A stretch of DNA of 64,000 nucleotides from Glaciimonas immobilis (GTDB lineage: Bacteria; Pseudomonadota; Gammaproteobacteria; Burkholderiales; Burkholderiaceae_D): NCBI RefSeq assembly GCF_011947285.1, contig NZ_JAAOZT010000006.1, positions 1 to 64,000 on the forward strand, given 5' to 3'. The notes below the pieces were generated by a model that saw only the letters and a list, made by a program, of their open reading frames with translations, was not told where the DNA came from and made no database searches. Positions 36,268-47,972 of this stretch are shown here, piece after piece; position 1 is the first letter of the stretch; every line of letters begins with the position of its first letter. A program made the position numbers and the translations under genes.

Positions 36268-39200
36268 ATGCAAGCATGCTTTTCTCCTCGCATTTACGCG
36301 TTGCAACCTGCGGTATGGTTATCACCTCCCGGGAACGATGTAGTCTATTTGGCGACTATCGATAAGCATCTTGAGCGATGTGTATCGATGGGGTTCGATC
36401 ATCTGCTATTGATTCTTTCTTCGCAGTCTCTCTCTGCTAATGACGTCACGATGGCGAACAAGGGGGGCGCGACTTCTATGACAGATGCGGCGCTCGCCCG
36501 CGTGCATCAATTGGCACCAGCTTGCGCCTCTCGCCAGCTCAACCTCCTGATAGATTTAACCATTGACCGCCTGGATGCAAGTGATCCGCTAGTGTTAGCC
36601 CATCCTGCATGGTTCACCCGTAGTGCGGACGACGGCGAATCTGACGACTCGCCGTTGCCGGATCCCCGGATTGATCCGACCACTGCCACGGGCATGTTTG
36701 CACGGTTTGACCGAGACGATGTGGTGGAAGGATTGCTCACGCATTGGCAGGCCCAGATATCAGTATTGAGGGCATCGGGTGTTTCAGGCTTTAGGTGCCC
36801 TGGGGCAGATTTTGTGCCAGCATCTTTTTGGAAAATATTGATTGCAACCGCCAAAGAGGACGCGCCGGATACGCGCTTTATTAGTGGCCCTAGTGAGCGC
36901 CCACCGGTTCATGTCGGCGTGCCGGAGTCGTGCGGTTTTGACGCCAGCCTGGTGCAAGCAATCGGGCAGAATTATGCGTCGCAGCAGTTTGGGGTAGGGC
37001 CAATAATTCCTGTCGTCGCGTCTCCGAACGCATCGCGTTCAGCGCCTTATTCGGACGAGCGTGGGACGCAGCGGCGGTTCGAACATGAGATCGAGCATGA
37101 GATTGAGCATGAGATTCAACATAAGAAGGCGGCAAGGCGACGCTCGATGCTGCACGCTTTACATTTTTCTAGCGCTGTCGGCGATGGCATACTCATGCCG
37201 ATGGGGTTTGAATATGGCATCGACGCGACGCTTACCACTGGTGCCGATTTCGACGCGCTGCGGTTGGCAGGGGGGCTCGACATAACGGCAGAAATCGCGC
37301 ACGCGAATAAATTAATTGCCACGCTTAATCTAGCGCTGAACGGCGCATCATTAAGGGTATTAAGCAGTCCTGGCGCGCCCGTGTTAATTTTGCATCGGGT
37401 AATGGCCAGCAAGTTATCCGGAGCAGACCGCGACGGGAAAAAAAGCGGCGTTTTTATACTGGCAAACCTCGATAGCTACCGCGATCACGCCTTAAGCCGT
37501 TCTTTATGGCAACAGCGGGCAGCTGGCTATTTCCCTGGCGCATTGCTGTTAGATATCTCCAATGCCGACATCGAAACTCCGAACGCAAAGGCGGCTACGG
37601 CGGTCAACGATACGGTGTATCTGGTTGCTGGAGAAGTACGCATCTATACCGCTTTGTATGCACAACCGATATTGATGCCGCGCGCAGATGAGAAGCAAGT
37701 GTACAGCGCGACCCGCGCTCCGCGACTTGCGATTGAAAAGATAAGTCCCGCCGTAGATAACGGGCGATTTCCTGTGAAATGCCTTGCGGGCGAGTCCATC
37801 CGGGTTGAAGCAACCGTGCTGATTGATGGTCACGAAAACGTGGCGGTGGTCTTATTGACGCGCGCAGCCGATCAGACCGAATGGCAGCAGACACCGATGC
37901 GCGGATTGGGAAACAATCGATGGGCAGCGCAATTTCCGCTCATCAGATCAGGTCGTCATTTCTTTGCGATCGAGGCGTGGTATGACACTTTTTCTAGTTA
38001 CCGCGAGCAACTGCAAAAGAAGGTTAATGCTGGTTTGGACGTCGCGCTTGAAATAGCCGAGGGACGCCTGCTGATCAAAGCAGAAATTAGCGCAATATCC
38101 AGATTTAGGCGCGGGCGTGGAAGCGCCACCAGCAAGCTGAAGATCAGTGACGCGTTGCGGGATTTAAAATTACTGGACGCTGCACTCAACGCTACCAAAC
38201 CTGACATAAAGGCGGCCCCCCCAAACCTTGGCAACGTCACCGATGCAGATACTCCGGATAAAGCAAACAACACATCCGCGCAAATACAGCTTTTACTGTC
38301 CCCTGAAACAGCGGAATTGATGGCCAGCGTCGACCATCGGCCATTTGCGCTAAGGTCCGAAACGCAACCGGTGGACGCCGAACGCAAGGCGGCGCAGTAC
38401 GCCAATTGGTACGAATTATTTCCGCGCTCACTGAGTGGTGATGAGGCCGTTCATGGCACCTTTACCGATGTCATCAAGCGGCTTCCGGCGATCCGCCAGA
38501 TGGGATTTGACACGCTGTATTTTCCACCGATCCATCCCGTCGGTCGCACACATCGCAAGGGCAAGAATAACGCTACCACCGCAGGGCCGGATGACCCGGG
38601 CAGTCCTTACGCAATCGGCAGCGATGAAGGTGGACATGACGCGTTGCATCCGGCACTCGGGACGATAGAGGACTTCAGACAGTTAGTGCAGGTTGCGGCA
38701 GAGCATGGGATGGAACTGGCGCTTGATTTTGCGATCCAGTGTTCGCCCGATCACCCATGGTTGCGGGAGCATCCGGAATGGTTTAACTGGCGTCCCGACG
38801 GCACGATTCGCTATGCAGAAAATCCTCCCAAGAAATACGAAGATATCGTCAATGTCGACTTTTATGCAACGGGCGCAATCCCGGACTTATGGATCGCCTT
38901 GCGCGATGTGGTGTTGTTCTGGCTGGGTGAGGGGGTTCGTCTGTTTCGGGTCGACAACCCGCACACCAAGCCTTTACCTTTTTGGGAGTGGCTGATCGCA
39001 GATACGCGCGGTCGTTACCCTGATGCGGTGTTTCTGGCCGAAGCATTTACCAAGCCCGATATGATGTATCGGTTGGCTAAAATCGGCTTCTCGCAATCGT
39101 ATACCTATTTCACCTGGCGTCATTCCAAAAACGAGTTCATCGACTACCTGACCGAGTTGACCAGCCCGCCCCCCAGCAATTTTTTCCGTCCGCATTTCTT

Positions 39201-39861
39201 CGTCAATACACCGGATATAAATCCTGTTTTTTTGCAGCGATCCGGTCGCCCGGGGTTTTTAATTCGTGCCGCACTGGCGACTATGTTATCGGGATTATGG
39301 GGAATGTATAGCGGATTTGAATTATGCGAGGCGAGTGCTGTAACCGGAAAAGAAGAATATCTGGATTCGGAAAAATACCAGATTCGCGCCTGGGACTGGC
39401 AGCGGCCCGGCAATATCATTGCGGAAATAAGCTTACTCAATCGTATCCGGGCCGCTAACCCCGCGTTGCAAACGCATCTGGGGATTCAATTTTATCAAGT
39501 CTCTAATCCTAATATTCTGTATTTCTCCAAGGCCACCCCTTGCGACGATGAGATCAACGGTGCTTACGACTTGGATCGCCCCAGTCGATTTGGCGATAAC
39601 GTCATTTTGGTAGCGATTAATCTCGATCCATTTTCTGCGCAGTTTGCCGAGATTGAGTTGCCCTTGTGGCGCTTTGAACTGCACGATGATGCTGAACTGC
39701 TGGTAGACGATCTGTTGACGGACACCCGGTTCAGCTGGTTCGGAAAGATGCAGAAAATTACGCTTGACCCATACACGCAGCCATTTGCAATCTGGCGTAT
39801 TTCTGCGCCTGTATTTGCGCCTGTTTCGCCAGCAAGCCCGACACGCTTATCAGGAGCCTGA
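36268..39861 (+). CDS. glgE: Maltose-1-phosphate maltosyltransferase GlgE with large N-terminal extension
   Basis: 1197 residues; ordinary GlgE has about 670. The GlgE part starts near residue 485 (RLAIEKISPAVDNGRFPVK) and includes the DUF3416 domain, nucleophile Asp896 in FRVDNPHTKP and acid/base Glu925 in FLAEAFTKP. The first 485 residues resemble a degenerate GH13 barrel: DLTIDRLD, then AHPAWFTR and VSGFRCPGADFVPASFW, without recognisable catalytic acids. A HEIE repeat occurs at about 272-284. The enzyme adds maltosyl from maltose-1-phosphate to alpha-glucan. It precedes the TreS-Mak fusion that would make its substrate. Confidence 0.93.
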   Translation: MQACFSPRIYALQPAVWLSPPGNDVVYLATIDKHLERCVSMGFDHLLLILSSQSLSANDVTMANKGGATSMTDAALARVHQLAPACASRQLNLLIDLTIDRLDASDPLVLAHPAWFTRSADDGESDDSPLPDPRIDPTTATGMFARFDRDDVVEGLLTHWQAQISVLRASGVSGFRCPGADFVPASFWKILIATAKEDAPDTRFISGPSERPPVHVGVPESCGFDASLVQAIGQNYASQQFGVGPIIPVVASPNASRSAPYSDERGTQRRFEHEIEHEIEHEIQHKKAARRRSMLHALHFSSAVGDGILMPMGFEYGIDATLTTGADFDALRLAGGLDITAEIAHANKLIATLNLALNGASLRVLSSPGAPVLILHRVMASKLSGADRDGKKSGVFILANLDSYRDHALSRSLWQQRAAGYFPGALLLDISNADIETPNAKAATAVNDTVYLVAGEVRIYTALYAQPILMPRADEKQVYSATRAPRLAIEKISPAVDNGRFPVKCLAGESIRVEATVLIDGHENVAVVLLTRAADQTEWQQTPMRGLGNNRWAAQFPLIRSGRHFFAIEAWYDTFSSYREQLQKKVNAGLDVALEIAEGRLLIKAEISAISRFRRGRGSATSKLKISDALRDLKLLDAALNATKPDIKAAPPNLGNVTDADTPDKANNTSAQIQLLLSPETAELMASVDHRPFALRSETQPVDAERKAAQYANWYELFPRSLSGDEAVHGTFTDVIKRLPAIRQMGFDTLYFPPIHPVGRTHRKGKNNATTAGPDDPGSPYAIGSDEGGHDALHPALGTIEDFRQLVQVAAEHGMELALDFAIQCSPDHPWLREHPEWFNWRPDGTIRYAENPPKKYEDIVNVDFYATGAIPDLWIALRDVVLFWLGEGVRLFRVDNPHTKPLPFWEWLIADTRGRYPDAVFLAEAFTKPDMMYRLAKIGFSQSYTYFTWRHSKNEFIDYLTELTSPPPSNFFRPHFFVNTPDINPVFLQRSGRPGFLIRAALATMLSGLWGMYSGFELCEASAVTGKEEYLDSEKYQIRAWDWQRPGNIIAEISLLNRIRAANPALQTHLGIQFYQVSNPNILYFSKATPCDDEINGAYDLDRPSRFGDNVILVAINLDPFSAQFAEIELPLWRFELHDDAELLVDDLLTDTRFSWFGKMQKITLDPYTQPFAIWRISAPVFAPVSPASPTRLSGA
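37081..37116 (+). repeat. Three 12-base coding repeats in glgE
   Basis: Three near-identical units of the form GARCATGAGATY are joined in frame, giving HEIEHEIEHEI in the extension of GlgE. Length variation between strains is likely. Confidence 0.7.
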
Positions 39862-39863
39862 GC

Positions 39864-42800
39864 ATGGTCCCAATATTAAAAACCGCACAAGTTATTACCG
39901 AAAAGCCTGCGATGCAGGCACCGGTTGCTCACACCGAGATAGCGGCAAAGCTGCCAACGGATGCCACCAGTGTGACGCACAGCCAGCGTTTTATCGACGA
40001 TCCTCTTTGGTATAAAGACGCGGTCATTTATCAGATTCACGTCAAATCTTATTTTGACGCAAATAATGACGGTATCGGCGACTTTCCCGGTTTGATTCAA
40101 AAGTTGGACTATATTGCGGCGTTAGGCGTCAATACTATCTGGTTACTCCCGTTTTATCCCTCACCGCGGCGCGACGATGGATATGATATTTCCGAATATT
40201 GTGGCGTCCATGCTGACTACGGCAGCATGGAGGATACTCGACGCTTTATTGCTGAGGCGCACCAACGCGGCTTACGCGTCATAACAGAATTAGTCATTAA
40301 CCATACCTCTGATCAGCACCCATGGTTTCAGCGCGCGCGAACTGCTCCGGCTGGCTCGGAGGAACGTAACTTTTATGTGTGGTCCGATAACGATCAGCAG
40401 TACGCAGGCACCCGCATTATTTTTCTTGATACGGAAAAATCTAACTGGACCTGGGATCCTGTGGCTAATGCATTTTTTTGGCATCGATTTTATTCGCATC
40501 AGCCAGATCTGAATTTTGATAACCCGCAGGTATTAGCGGCAGTGCTGGAAGTCATGACATTCTGGCTTGCGCTTGGTATCGATGGATTGCGTCTGGATGC
40601 AGTACCGTATCTGATAGAGCGAGAAGGAACCTCGAACGAGAATTTAGCAGAGACGCACGCCATTCTGAAGTTGATCAGGGCCGAGCTGGAGCGCAAATTT
40701 CCTGGCCGCATGTTATTGGCTGAAGCCAATATGTGGCCAGAGGATGTCCAACAATATTTCGGTGATGATGATGAGTGCCACATGGCGTTTCACTTTCCGT
40801 TGATGCCGCGCATGTTCATGGCACTGGCGCAGCAGGATCGCTTTCCGATGACCGATATTTTGCGCCAGACACCCGATATCCCTGCGGATTGTCAGTGGGC
40901 CATTTTTTTACGCAATCACGACGAACTGACGCTGGAGATGGTGACCGATAAAGAGCGCGATTACCTTTGGAATTTTTATGCGCCGGACTTGCGCGCTCGC
41001 ATCAATATGGGTATCCGCCGCCGCCTCGCACCATTGCTGGAAAGAGACCGCCGCCGGATCGAACTACTCAACAGTTTTTTGCTGTCAATGCCCGGGACCC
41101 CGGTAATTTATTACGGCGATGAAATCGGTATGGGCGACAACGTCCATCTCGGCGATCGTGACGGGGTGCGCACGCCTATGCAATGGACGCCTGATCGCAA
41201 TGGTGGTTTTTCGCGGTCCGATCCGGCGTGGCTGGTGTTGCCCACGCTGATGGATTCGCTGTATGGATATGAAGCCATCAATGTCGAATCGCAGAATGCC
41301 GATCCTCATTCGCTACTGAACTGGACCCGCCGTATGCTGGAGGTACGCAAACAGCATCGTGCGTTCGGTCGCGGAAAATTGACCTTAATTTATCCCAATA
41401 ATCGCAAAATATTTGCCTATCTGCGGGAGTACGATGATAGCGACGATGGTGGTATTGACGAGACCATTTTATGTGTCGCTAATCTCTCGCAGTCGGCGCA
41501 GGCGGTGGAGTTGGACCTGGCCACGTTTGCAGGGCGGATACCGGTCGAAATGCTGGGCGGGGCCGCCTTTCCGCCTATCGGGCGGAACAGCTATTTGCTG
41601 ACCTTGCCGCCTTATGGATTCTATTGGTTTGCGCTCGCATCTGAGGCCACCATGCCATCCTGGTATGCGCCTACGCAGGAACCGTTGCCGGAATACGCGA
41701 CGTTAGTATTTCGTGGTGGCGTCGAGGATATCCTTAAAGATCCGCAACGCACAATTCTGGAAAAGCAGGCTTTGCCCGCCTATCTTCCGAAGCGCCGCTG
41801 GTACGCCGGAAAACAGGAAAAGTTACGCGCGGTCCGAATAGTCTCAGCGGTGTTATTACCGCCATCCGAGGCCCGCCCGCGCGCATTGCCCTTGTTACTG
41901 ACCGAACTTGAAACCGAGACAGCGGCCGGCGTCGATCGCTATATGATGCCGCTTGGTTTTATTCGTGAAGAAAACGTCGTCAGTGCGTTGCTGCAGCAAT
42001 TATCTTTAGCACGTGTTCGGCGACATCGCGATGTGGGCTTGCTGACTGATGCGTTTACGCTGGATTCATTGCCTTACTGCATCATTGAACAAATGCGCGT
42101 CAACGCCACCCTTACTTCTGCCTTTGGGGAGGTGCGCTTTATAGCCACCGCTGCGCTTGAGAACATTATGATTGCCGACGATGCGGTGATCCGGCGTATG
42201 AGTACCGAGCAGTCGAACAGTTCGCTGGTGATAGATGAAAAAATCGTTTTGAAATTGCTGCGCCGACTTTTCCCCGGCACCCATCCAGAAGCAGAAATGG
42301 GGCGCTATCTGACCGAACTAGGCTACGCCAATACCCCGGCGATGCTGGGCGAGGTGGTCGCCACCGACACCGACGGCGCAGTCAGGACGCTCATGGTGCT
42401 GCAACGCTTTATTCATAATAAGGGCGATGCCTGGGAATGGGTAATGGACACGATGGCGCGCTTGATCCAGCAAATTATCAGCGTTGAAGCAGAGCTGGTT
42501 CCGGATGCCGCAACGGAGACAGCGCCGGATGCCATGCATGAGCTGACTGATTTTTCTGAATTACTCGGCGTGCGGTTGGGTGAACTGCATGCTGCGCTGG
42601 CGAGGCCAAGTGAAAACGCGGCGTTTTCTCCGCAAATTGCGACCGCCACCGACATTGATGGATGGAAGGAGCGGGTGGGCCAGCAATTGGCAAGCGCGCT
42701 GGATTTGGTGACGGCCAAAAGTGACTGGCCGAATGAGGATACGGCACGCGAAGCGGCATCCCTGCTGGCATTGAGGTCGCGTCTGGTTCAATTGATCACG

Positions 42801-43322
42801 CGACTGGCTGAAGCAGGTATCGGTACCAACCTGACGCGTATTCACGGTGACTTTCATCTCGGGCAGGTGCTGATGGGGCAGGGTGACGTCTACATAGTCG
42901 ACTTTGAAGGCGAGCCTAATCGTCCCATGCAACAGCGGCGGGAAAAAGCTAGTCCATGGCGCGATGTCGCCGGCCTGTTACGTTCGCTGGATTATGCCGC
43001 GGCCTTTGCAGACAATGCCGGTCCGGGCGATCTGGGAGCGGTCGCGATGGAACGCAAGCGGCAATTTCTGGGGATTTTCTCTCCATTGTGTCAGAGCGCA
43101 TTTTTAGATGGCTATCGCAGCGCCCTGCAAGCCGCCGACGCGCAGCTCCCGCAGGCGACCGAAACGGCACTGATTGGCTTGTTCACGTTAGAAAAAGCGG
43201 CATATGAAGTTTGTTACGAAGCCGCGAATCGGCCCTCATGGTTGCCGGTCCCGATTCACGGAATGCTGCTGATTGCGGAGCGCCTTTTAGACAATATCAC
43301 GGAGGTAAACGCGCATGACTGA
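39864..43322 (+). CDS. treS: Trehalose synthase-maltokinase fusion TreS-Mak
   Basis: 1152 residues in two enzymes. TreS covers about 50-600 ([19 protein letters not shown]; nucleophile Asp245 in [10 protein letters not shown]) and interconverts maltose and trehalose. Mak/Pep2 covers about 630-1150, with KRRWYAGK near its start and the kinase motif [11 protein letters not shown]...VDFEG near 995, and phosphorylates maltose to maltose-1-phosphate for GlgE. The gene begins two bases after the glgE stop and overlaps glgB by eight bases. The fused form is common in proteobacteria; separate genes occur in actinobacteria. Confidence 0.96.
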   Translation: MVPILKTAQVITEKPAMQAPVAHTEIAAKLPTDATSVTHSQRFIDDPLWYKDAVIYQIHVKSYFDANNDGIGDFPGLIQKLDYIAALGVNTIWLLPFYPSPRRDDGYDISEYCGVHADYGSMEDTRRFIAEAHQRGLRVITELVINHTSDQHPWFQRARTAPAGSEERNFYVWSDNDQQYAGTRIIFLDTEKSNWTWDPVANAFFWHRFYSHQPDLNFDNPQVLAAVLEVMTFWLALGIDGLRLDAVPYLIEREGTSNENLAETHAILKLIRAELERKFPGRMLLAEANMWPEDVQQYFGDDDECHMAFHFPLMPRMFMALAQQDRFPMTDILRQTPDIPADCQWAIFLRNHDELTLEMVTDKERDYLWNFYAPDLRARINMGIRRRLAPLLERDRRRIELLNSFLLSMPGTPVIYYGDEIGMGDNVHLGDRDGVRTPMQWTPDRNGGFSRSDPAWLVLPTLMDSLYGYEAINVESQNADPHSLLNWTRRMLEVRKQHRAFGRGKLTLIYPNNRKIFAYLREYDDSDDGGIDETILCVANLSQSAQAVELDLATFAGRIPVEMLGGAAFPPIGRNSYLLTLPPYGFYWFALASEATMPSWYAPTQEPLPEYATLVFRGGVEDILKDPQRTILEKQALPAYLPKRRWYAGKQEKLRAVRIVSAVLLPPSEARPRALPLLLTELETETAAGVDRYMMPLGFIREENVVSALLQQLSLARVRRHRDVGLLTDAFTLDSLPYCIIEQMRVNATLTSAFGEVRFIATAALENIMIADDAVIRRMSTEQSNSSLVIDEKIVLKLLRRLFPGTHPEAEMGRYLTELGYANTPAMLGEVVATDTDGAVRTLMVLQRFIHNKGDAWEWVMDTMARLIQQIISVEAELVPDAATETAPDAMHELTDFSELLGVRLGELHAALARPSENAAFSPQIATATDIDGWKERVGQQLASALDLVTAKSDWPNEDTAREAASLLALRSRLVQLITRLAEAGIGTNLTRIHGDFHLGQVLMGQGDVYIVDFEGEPNRPMQQRREKASPWRDVAGLLRSLDYAAAFADNAGPGDLGAVAMERKRQFLGIFSPLCQSAFLDGYRSALQAADAQLPQATETALIGLFTLEKAAYEVCYEAANRPSWLPVPIHGMLLIAERLLDNITEVNAHD

Positions 43323-45690
43323 ACCCGGCATAACCATGCCTGATCCCCACGCTGGTACGAACGTAAATGGACCAGTACCATCAACCGCACTGATGGCATC
43401 CCTTGACGCATTGCTGGCGGGCCGACTGGGCGATCCGTTTTCTTTTCTGGGCGCGCATCAGGAGCAGAATGAAACCGTGGTCCGGACCTTTCAGCCATGG
43501 GCGCGCAGGGTGGAAGTATTGAGTCCGCAACGCACATCTTTAGCTAGTCTGCACATGGTGGAGAACGCGCATGGTGCGACTGGATTGTTCGCCGGTGCGG
43601 TGCCCGGCCTCACTCCGGATGCGCGTTATATTTTGCGCATTTACTGGGGCAATGCGAACAGTCCACTCTGCACGCAGGACACGGAGATCGTGCAGGAGAC
43701 TGAAGATCCCTATTCTTTTGGGTTATTGCTCAGTGAATTTGATGTGCATCTTTTGGCGCAGGGGCTGCATGTCGAACTTGGTCGTTGCCTCGGCGCACAA
43801 CCGATGGAAGTGGATGGCGTGAGCGGTACGCGCTTTGCGTTGTGGGCGCCCAATGCGCGACGGGTATCGGTCATTGGTGACTTTAACTTATGGGATGGAC
43901 GACGGCATCCGATGCGCTATCGGCATAGCGCCGGTGTGTGGGAACTGTTTATACCTCGCGTGATGGCGGGGGCGCGTTACAAGTATGAACTTGTCGGTCC
44001 GGATGGAGCGTTGCTGCCGCATAAGGCTGATCCGATAGCGCGCGCAACGGAGTTGCCGCCTGCGACGGCGTCGGTGGTGGCTTCGGCGCTCCCATTCGTC
44101 TGGAACGATAAAGCCTGGATGGCAGAGCGTGGCGAGCGGCAGGTCGCTACCGCGCCGCTGTCGATTTATGAACTGCACGCGGCATCATGGCTGCGCATTG
44201 CCGGGCAGGGTAATCGGCACCTCGACTGGAAAGAACTTGGCGAGCGCTTGATTCCTTATGCGATGGAGATGGGATTTACGCATATCGAACTAATGCCGAT
44301 TATGGAACATCCATTCGGCGGCTCGTGGGGATATCAGCCACTCAGTCAATTTGCACCCAGCGCACGCTTTGGCACGCCGGAAGAGTTTGCGGGTTTTGTC
44401 GATGCTTGCCACGTTGCCGGGCTGGGCGTCATTCTGGATTGGGTGCCCGCACATTTTCCGGCGGACGCGCATGGATTGGCGCAGTTTGACGGTACGGCGT
44501 TATACGAGCATGTGGATCCGCGCGAAGGTTTTCATCAAGACTGGAATACGCTGATTTTTAATCTGGGCCGTAACGAAGTCAGCGGATTTTTGATCGCCAG
44601 CGCGCTGGAATGGCTGGTGCATTTTCATGTCGACGGATTGCGGGTGGACGCGGTCGCATCAATGCTCTATCGCGACTACAGTCGTAAGCCGGGTGAGTGG
44701 ACCCCGAACATCCACGGAGGGCGTGAAAACCTTGAATCCGTGGCATTTCTTCAAAAACTTAATCAAACAGTGGCAGAGTATTGCCCCGGAGCGCTGATGA
44801 TCGCCGAGGAGTCAACCGCTTGGCCTGGCGTCACCACAGCGGTCGAGGAGGGTGGGCTGGGCTTTACCTATAAGTGGAACCTTGGCTGGATGCATGACAC
44901 GTTGCGGTATATGGGGAGCGATCCGTTATTCCGGCGTTTTCAGCATCACGATATGATTTTCGGCCTTCTATATGCATTTACAGAACGATTCATATTGCCG
45001 ATATCGCATGACGAGGTGGTCTACGGAAAAGGTGCGCTGCTAACCAAAATGCCAGGCGATGAATGGAAAAAACGCGCCAACCTGCGTGCGTATTTCGGTT
45101 TCATGTGGACCCACCCCGGGAAAAAATTGTTATTCATGGGTTCCGAGTTTGGCCAGCCAGCTGAGTGGAATCATGACCGCTGTCTCGATTGGGATTTATT
45201 GGATAACCCGAACCATCGCGGCATTCAGCGGACGGTGCGCGACCTGAACCGATTGTACGCCGCGCATCCTGCATTACACACGTCGGATTGCCGTTCTGAG
45301 GGCTTTTCATGGATAGTCGGCGGCGATAGCGCGAATAGTGTATTGGCCTATTCGCGTCATGCTGACCTAAATGTTTCAGATGCGCCGCCGCTATTGATTA
45401 TCTGCAATATGACGCCAGTGCCGCGGTATGGCTATCGGGTCGGCGTGCCGCAATCAAGCGACGGCGAACCGGCCTCATCGGTTTGGCGAGAAATATTTAA
45501 TAGCGATGCGGCGATTTATGGCGGTAGCAATCTCGGTAACGCCGGATCGGCACGATCGGAGCCGGTTGCAAGCGATGGACTGGGATTTTCTCTGGAGCTG
45601 ACATTGCCGCCGCTCGCCACCATTATCTTGCAGCAAGGGCAGAGCAAAAGAAGCGTAATAAGTGAAAGTGCGGAAAAAGGACAAGAATAA
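43315..45690 (+). CDS. glgB: 1,4-alpha-glucan branching enzyme GlgB
   Basis: 791 residues. N1 and CBM48-type domains precede a GH13 barrel with nucleophile Asp445 ([16 protein letters not shown]), acid/base Glu498 ([11 protein letters not shown]) and the [11 protein letters not shown] stretch. It introduces alpha-1,6 branches. The ATG overlaps the treS-mak stop by eight bases and the stop overlaps the glgX start (TAATG), so translation is coupled. The last 60 residues are less conserved. Confidence 0.96.
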   Translation: MTEPGITMPDPHAGTNVNGPVPSTALMASLDALLAGRLGDPFSFLGAHQEQNETVVRTFQPWARRVEVLSPQRTSLASLHMVENAHGATGLFAGAVPGLTPDARYILRIYWGNANSPLCTQDTEIVQETEDPYSFGLLLSEFDVHLLAQGLHVELGRCLGAQPMEVDGVSGTRFALWAPNARRVSVIGDFNLWDGRRHPMRYRHSAGVWELFIPRVMAGARYKYELVGPDGALLPHKADPIARATELPPATASVVASALPFVWNDKAWMAERGERQVATAPLSIYELHAASWLRIAGQGNRHLDWKELGERLIPYAMEMGFTHIELMPIMEHPFGGSWGYQPLSQFAPSARFGTPEEFAGFVDACHVAGLGVILDWVPAHFPADAHGLAQFDGTALYEHVDPREGFHQDWNTLIFNLGRNEVSGFLIASALEWLVHFHVDGLRVDAVASMLYRDYSRKPGEWTPNIHGGRENLESVAFLQKLNQTVAEYCPGALMIAEESTAWPGVTTAVEEGGLGFTYKWNLGWMHDTLRYMGSDPLFRRFQHHDMIFGLLYAFTERFILPISHDEVVYGKGALLTKMPGDEWKKRANLRAYFGFMWTHPGKKLLFMGSEFGQPAEWNHDRCLDWDLLDNPNHRGIQRTVRDLNRLYAAHPALHTSDCRSEGFSWIVGGDSANSVLAYSRHADLNVSDAPPLLIICNMTPVPRYGYRVGVPQSSDGEPASSVWREIFNSDAAIYGGSNLGNAGSARSEPVASDGLGFSLELTLPPLATIILQQGQSKRSVISESAEKGQE

Positions 45691-47972
45691 TGGCCTATTA
45701 TTTTACCGATCAACTCATGCCCGGTTCACCTTATCCGTTGGGGGCGTCGTTCGACGGACTGGGGGTAAACTTTGCCGTGTTCTCCGCCAATGCGGAAAAG
45801 ATTGCGCTATGTCTGTTCGACCCCGCAGGTCGAAAAGAAATCAAGCGACTGATGTTGCCAGAGTGTACCGACGAAGTGTGGCACGGCTATTTGCCGGATG
45901 CCGCCCCCGGATTACTTTACGGCTATCGCGTCTATGGGCCATACGATCCGTTGCGTGGTCACCGTTTCAACCCTTTCAAATTATTGCTCGATCCTTACGC
46001 CAGGCAACTCTTTGGTACAGTGCGCTGGGCCGACGCGCTATTTGGTTACCGGCTTAATAATGCGCGGCACGATCTGAGTTTTGACAAGCGCGATAGTGCG
46101 CCTGCGATGCCAAAATGTATGGTTACCGATCAGGGCTTCAATTGGGGTAATGATCGCTTGCCAAACGTCCCTTGGTCAAAGACCTTCATTTATGAAGCGC
46201 ACGTGCGCGGGGTTTCAATCATGCGCGAAGATTTAAGGCCACATGAGCGTGGTACCTTCGCGGCACTCGCCGATCCCCGCTTTATCGATCATCTATTAAA
46301 ACTTGGTGTCACCACGCTTGAGCTACTGCCGGTACATGCATTTTTACAAGACCGGTTTCTGATTGAAAAAGGTCTGCGCAATTACTGGGGCTACAACACG
46401 ATGGCGTTTTTTGCGCCCGAGCCAACCTATTTATCCAAAAATTCCGTAAATGAAATGCGGGTGGCAATCAGGCGGCTGCACGCTGCTGGCATTGAAGTGG
46501 TGCTCGATGTGGTCTACAACCATACCGCATGCGGTAACGAACGTGGACCCACGATGTCGTTTCGCGGCTTGGACAACGCCAGTTATTTCCGCCTCATTCC
46601 GGGCGAAGAGCGCTTCCATATTAACGACACCGGGTGCGGCAATACGCTTAATTTGTCGCATCCACGAGTTCTCCAGATGGTAATGGATTCATTGCGCTAT
46701 TGGGCGGAGTCGTTTCACGTTGACGGCTTTCGGTTCGACCTTGGCGTCACGCTGGGACGTGAAGGAACAGGGTTTGATCCCGGCTCCGGGTTCTTCGATG
46801 CGATTTTGCAAGACCCGGTCCTGTCGCGTTTAAAGCTTATTTCCGAACCTTGGGATATCGGACCCGGCGGCTATCAATTGGGCAATCATCCTCCCGGTTT
46901 TGCCGAGTGGAATGATAAGTTTCGCGATGGCGTGCGACGATTCTGGCGCGGCGATGCCGGTCAGCGCGGTGATTTGGCGGGACGCTTAAATGGCTCCGCG
47001 GATTTGTTTGATCGGCGTCACCGACGGCCATGGGCCAGCATTAATTTTCTCACATCGCACGATGGTTTTACGCTGCGCGATGTTGTCAGCTATGCAGAAA
47101 AACATAACCAGGCGAACGGCGAAGAGAACGATGGTCATAACGAAAATTTGAGTGCAAACTGGGGTCTGGAAGGACCAACGGACGATCCGGATATTGTTGC
47201 CTTGCGGGACAATATATCGCGTGCAATGTTGGCGACGCTAATGTTTTCGCAGGGAACGCCGATGCTGGTGGCGGGTGATGAATTCGGTCGCACGCAACAC
47301 GGTAACAACAACGCCTATTGTCAGGATAGCGAGATTTCGTGGGTGGACTGGGGTCTGGCGCAAGACCATGACGGTAAGCAATTAATAAAATATGTAGGCA
47401 AGTTAAGTGCGTTGCGCGAAGATTTTCAGGCGCTTCAATCCGGGCGGTTTTTTCATGGCGAGCATCAGGTGAACGCCATGGGTGCCGCCATTGAGTGGTT
47501 CGACGAACGTGGCGAGGTGTTATCGGAAGACGCCTGGAAAAATCCAGAAGCACGGGCGCTGGCGGTGCAACGTGCAACGCTGAAAGCCGACGGTAAAGTG
47601 GAAACGGTATCAATGTTCATTAATGGCGGCCCGGCCCCAATGGATTTCCATTTGCCCCTGGCACCCGATTCTTCCCGGCAGGTGATTGGCGGCGACGGAG
47701 ATGCCGCCGCCAACGCACCATCGAATGACCGCGAGAGTGCTGAATCGAAAAATGACGACGCCGTTATTGACCAAAATGCCGAAGAAAGCAATGAGAAAAA
47801 CGGAGAGTTCGACACCTCGATTGCACCCCGATGGTTTATGTTGCTAGACAGTTCCAGACCAGATGGTGCCGGCACACCGATAAACGGTGCGAGCGATGCA
47901 TCGACAGTCATCCCGGTACAGGCGCACAGCGTTGTCCTGATCGGCAGTCGCAAGCTGGGAGAGCGAAATTGA
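45690..47972 (+). CDS. glgX: Glycogen debranching enzyme GlgX
   Basis: 760 residues, longer than the approximately 660 of E. coli. CBM48, then a GH13 barrel with Asp350 (GFRFDLGVTLGRE) and Glu386 (ISEPWDIGPGGYQLG). It trims alpha-1,6 branches. The C-terminal domain contains a low-complexity acidic insert at about 665-710 (rich in Asp, Glu, Asn and Ser) just before APRWFMLLD. The stop overlaps the treZ TTG start. Confidence 0.95.
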   Translation: MAYYFTDQLMPGSPYPLGASFDGLGVNFAVFSANAEKIALCLFDPAGRKEIKRLMLPECTDEVWHGYLPDAAPGLLYGYRVYGPYDPLRGHRFNPFKLLLDPYARQLFGTVRWADALFGYRLNNARHDLSFDKRDSAPAMPKCMVTDQGFNWGNDRLPNVPWSKTFIYEAHVRGVSIMREDLRPHERGTFAALADPRFIDHLLKLGVTTLELLPVHAFLQDRFLIEKGLRNYWGYNTMAFFAPEPTYLSKNSVNEMRVAIRRLHAAGIEVVLDVVYNHTACGNERGPTMSFRGLDNASYFRLIPGEERFHINDTGCGNTLNLSHPRVLQMVMDSLRYWAESFHVDGFRFDLGVTLGREGTGFDPGSGFFDAILQDPVLSRLKLISEPWDIGPGGYQLGNHPPGFAEWNDKFRDGVRRFWRGDAGQRGDLAGRLNGSADLFDRRHRRPWASINFLTSHDGFTLRDVVSYAEKHNQANGEENDGHNENLSANWGLEGPTDDPDIVALRDNISRAMLATLMFSQGTPMLVAGDEFGRTQHGNNNAYCQDSEISWVDWGLAQDHDGKQLIKYVGKLSALREDFQALQSGRFFHGEHQVNAMGAAIEWFDERGEVLSEDAWKNPEARALAVQRATLKADGKVETVSMFINGGPAPMDFHLPLAPDSSRQVIGGDGDAAANAPSNDRESAESKNDDAVIDQNAEESNEKNGEFDTSIAPRWFMLLDSSRPDGAGTPINGASDASTVIPVQAHSVVLIGSRKLGERN

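Noticed and set aside
37081-37116. Short tandem repeats as a possible CRISPR array
   Set aside because: They are in-frame coding repeats with no spacers.
47086-47613. 175-codon minus-strand frame inside glgX
   Set aside because: Antisense shadow: rich in Arg, Pro and His, with no domain.
47831-47968. Upstream extension of treZ into glgX
   Set aside because: The residues have no resemblance to TreZ and the TTG at 47969 has a good ribosome site.
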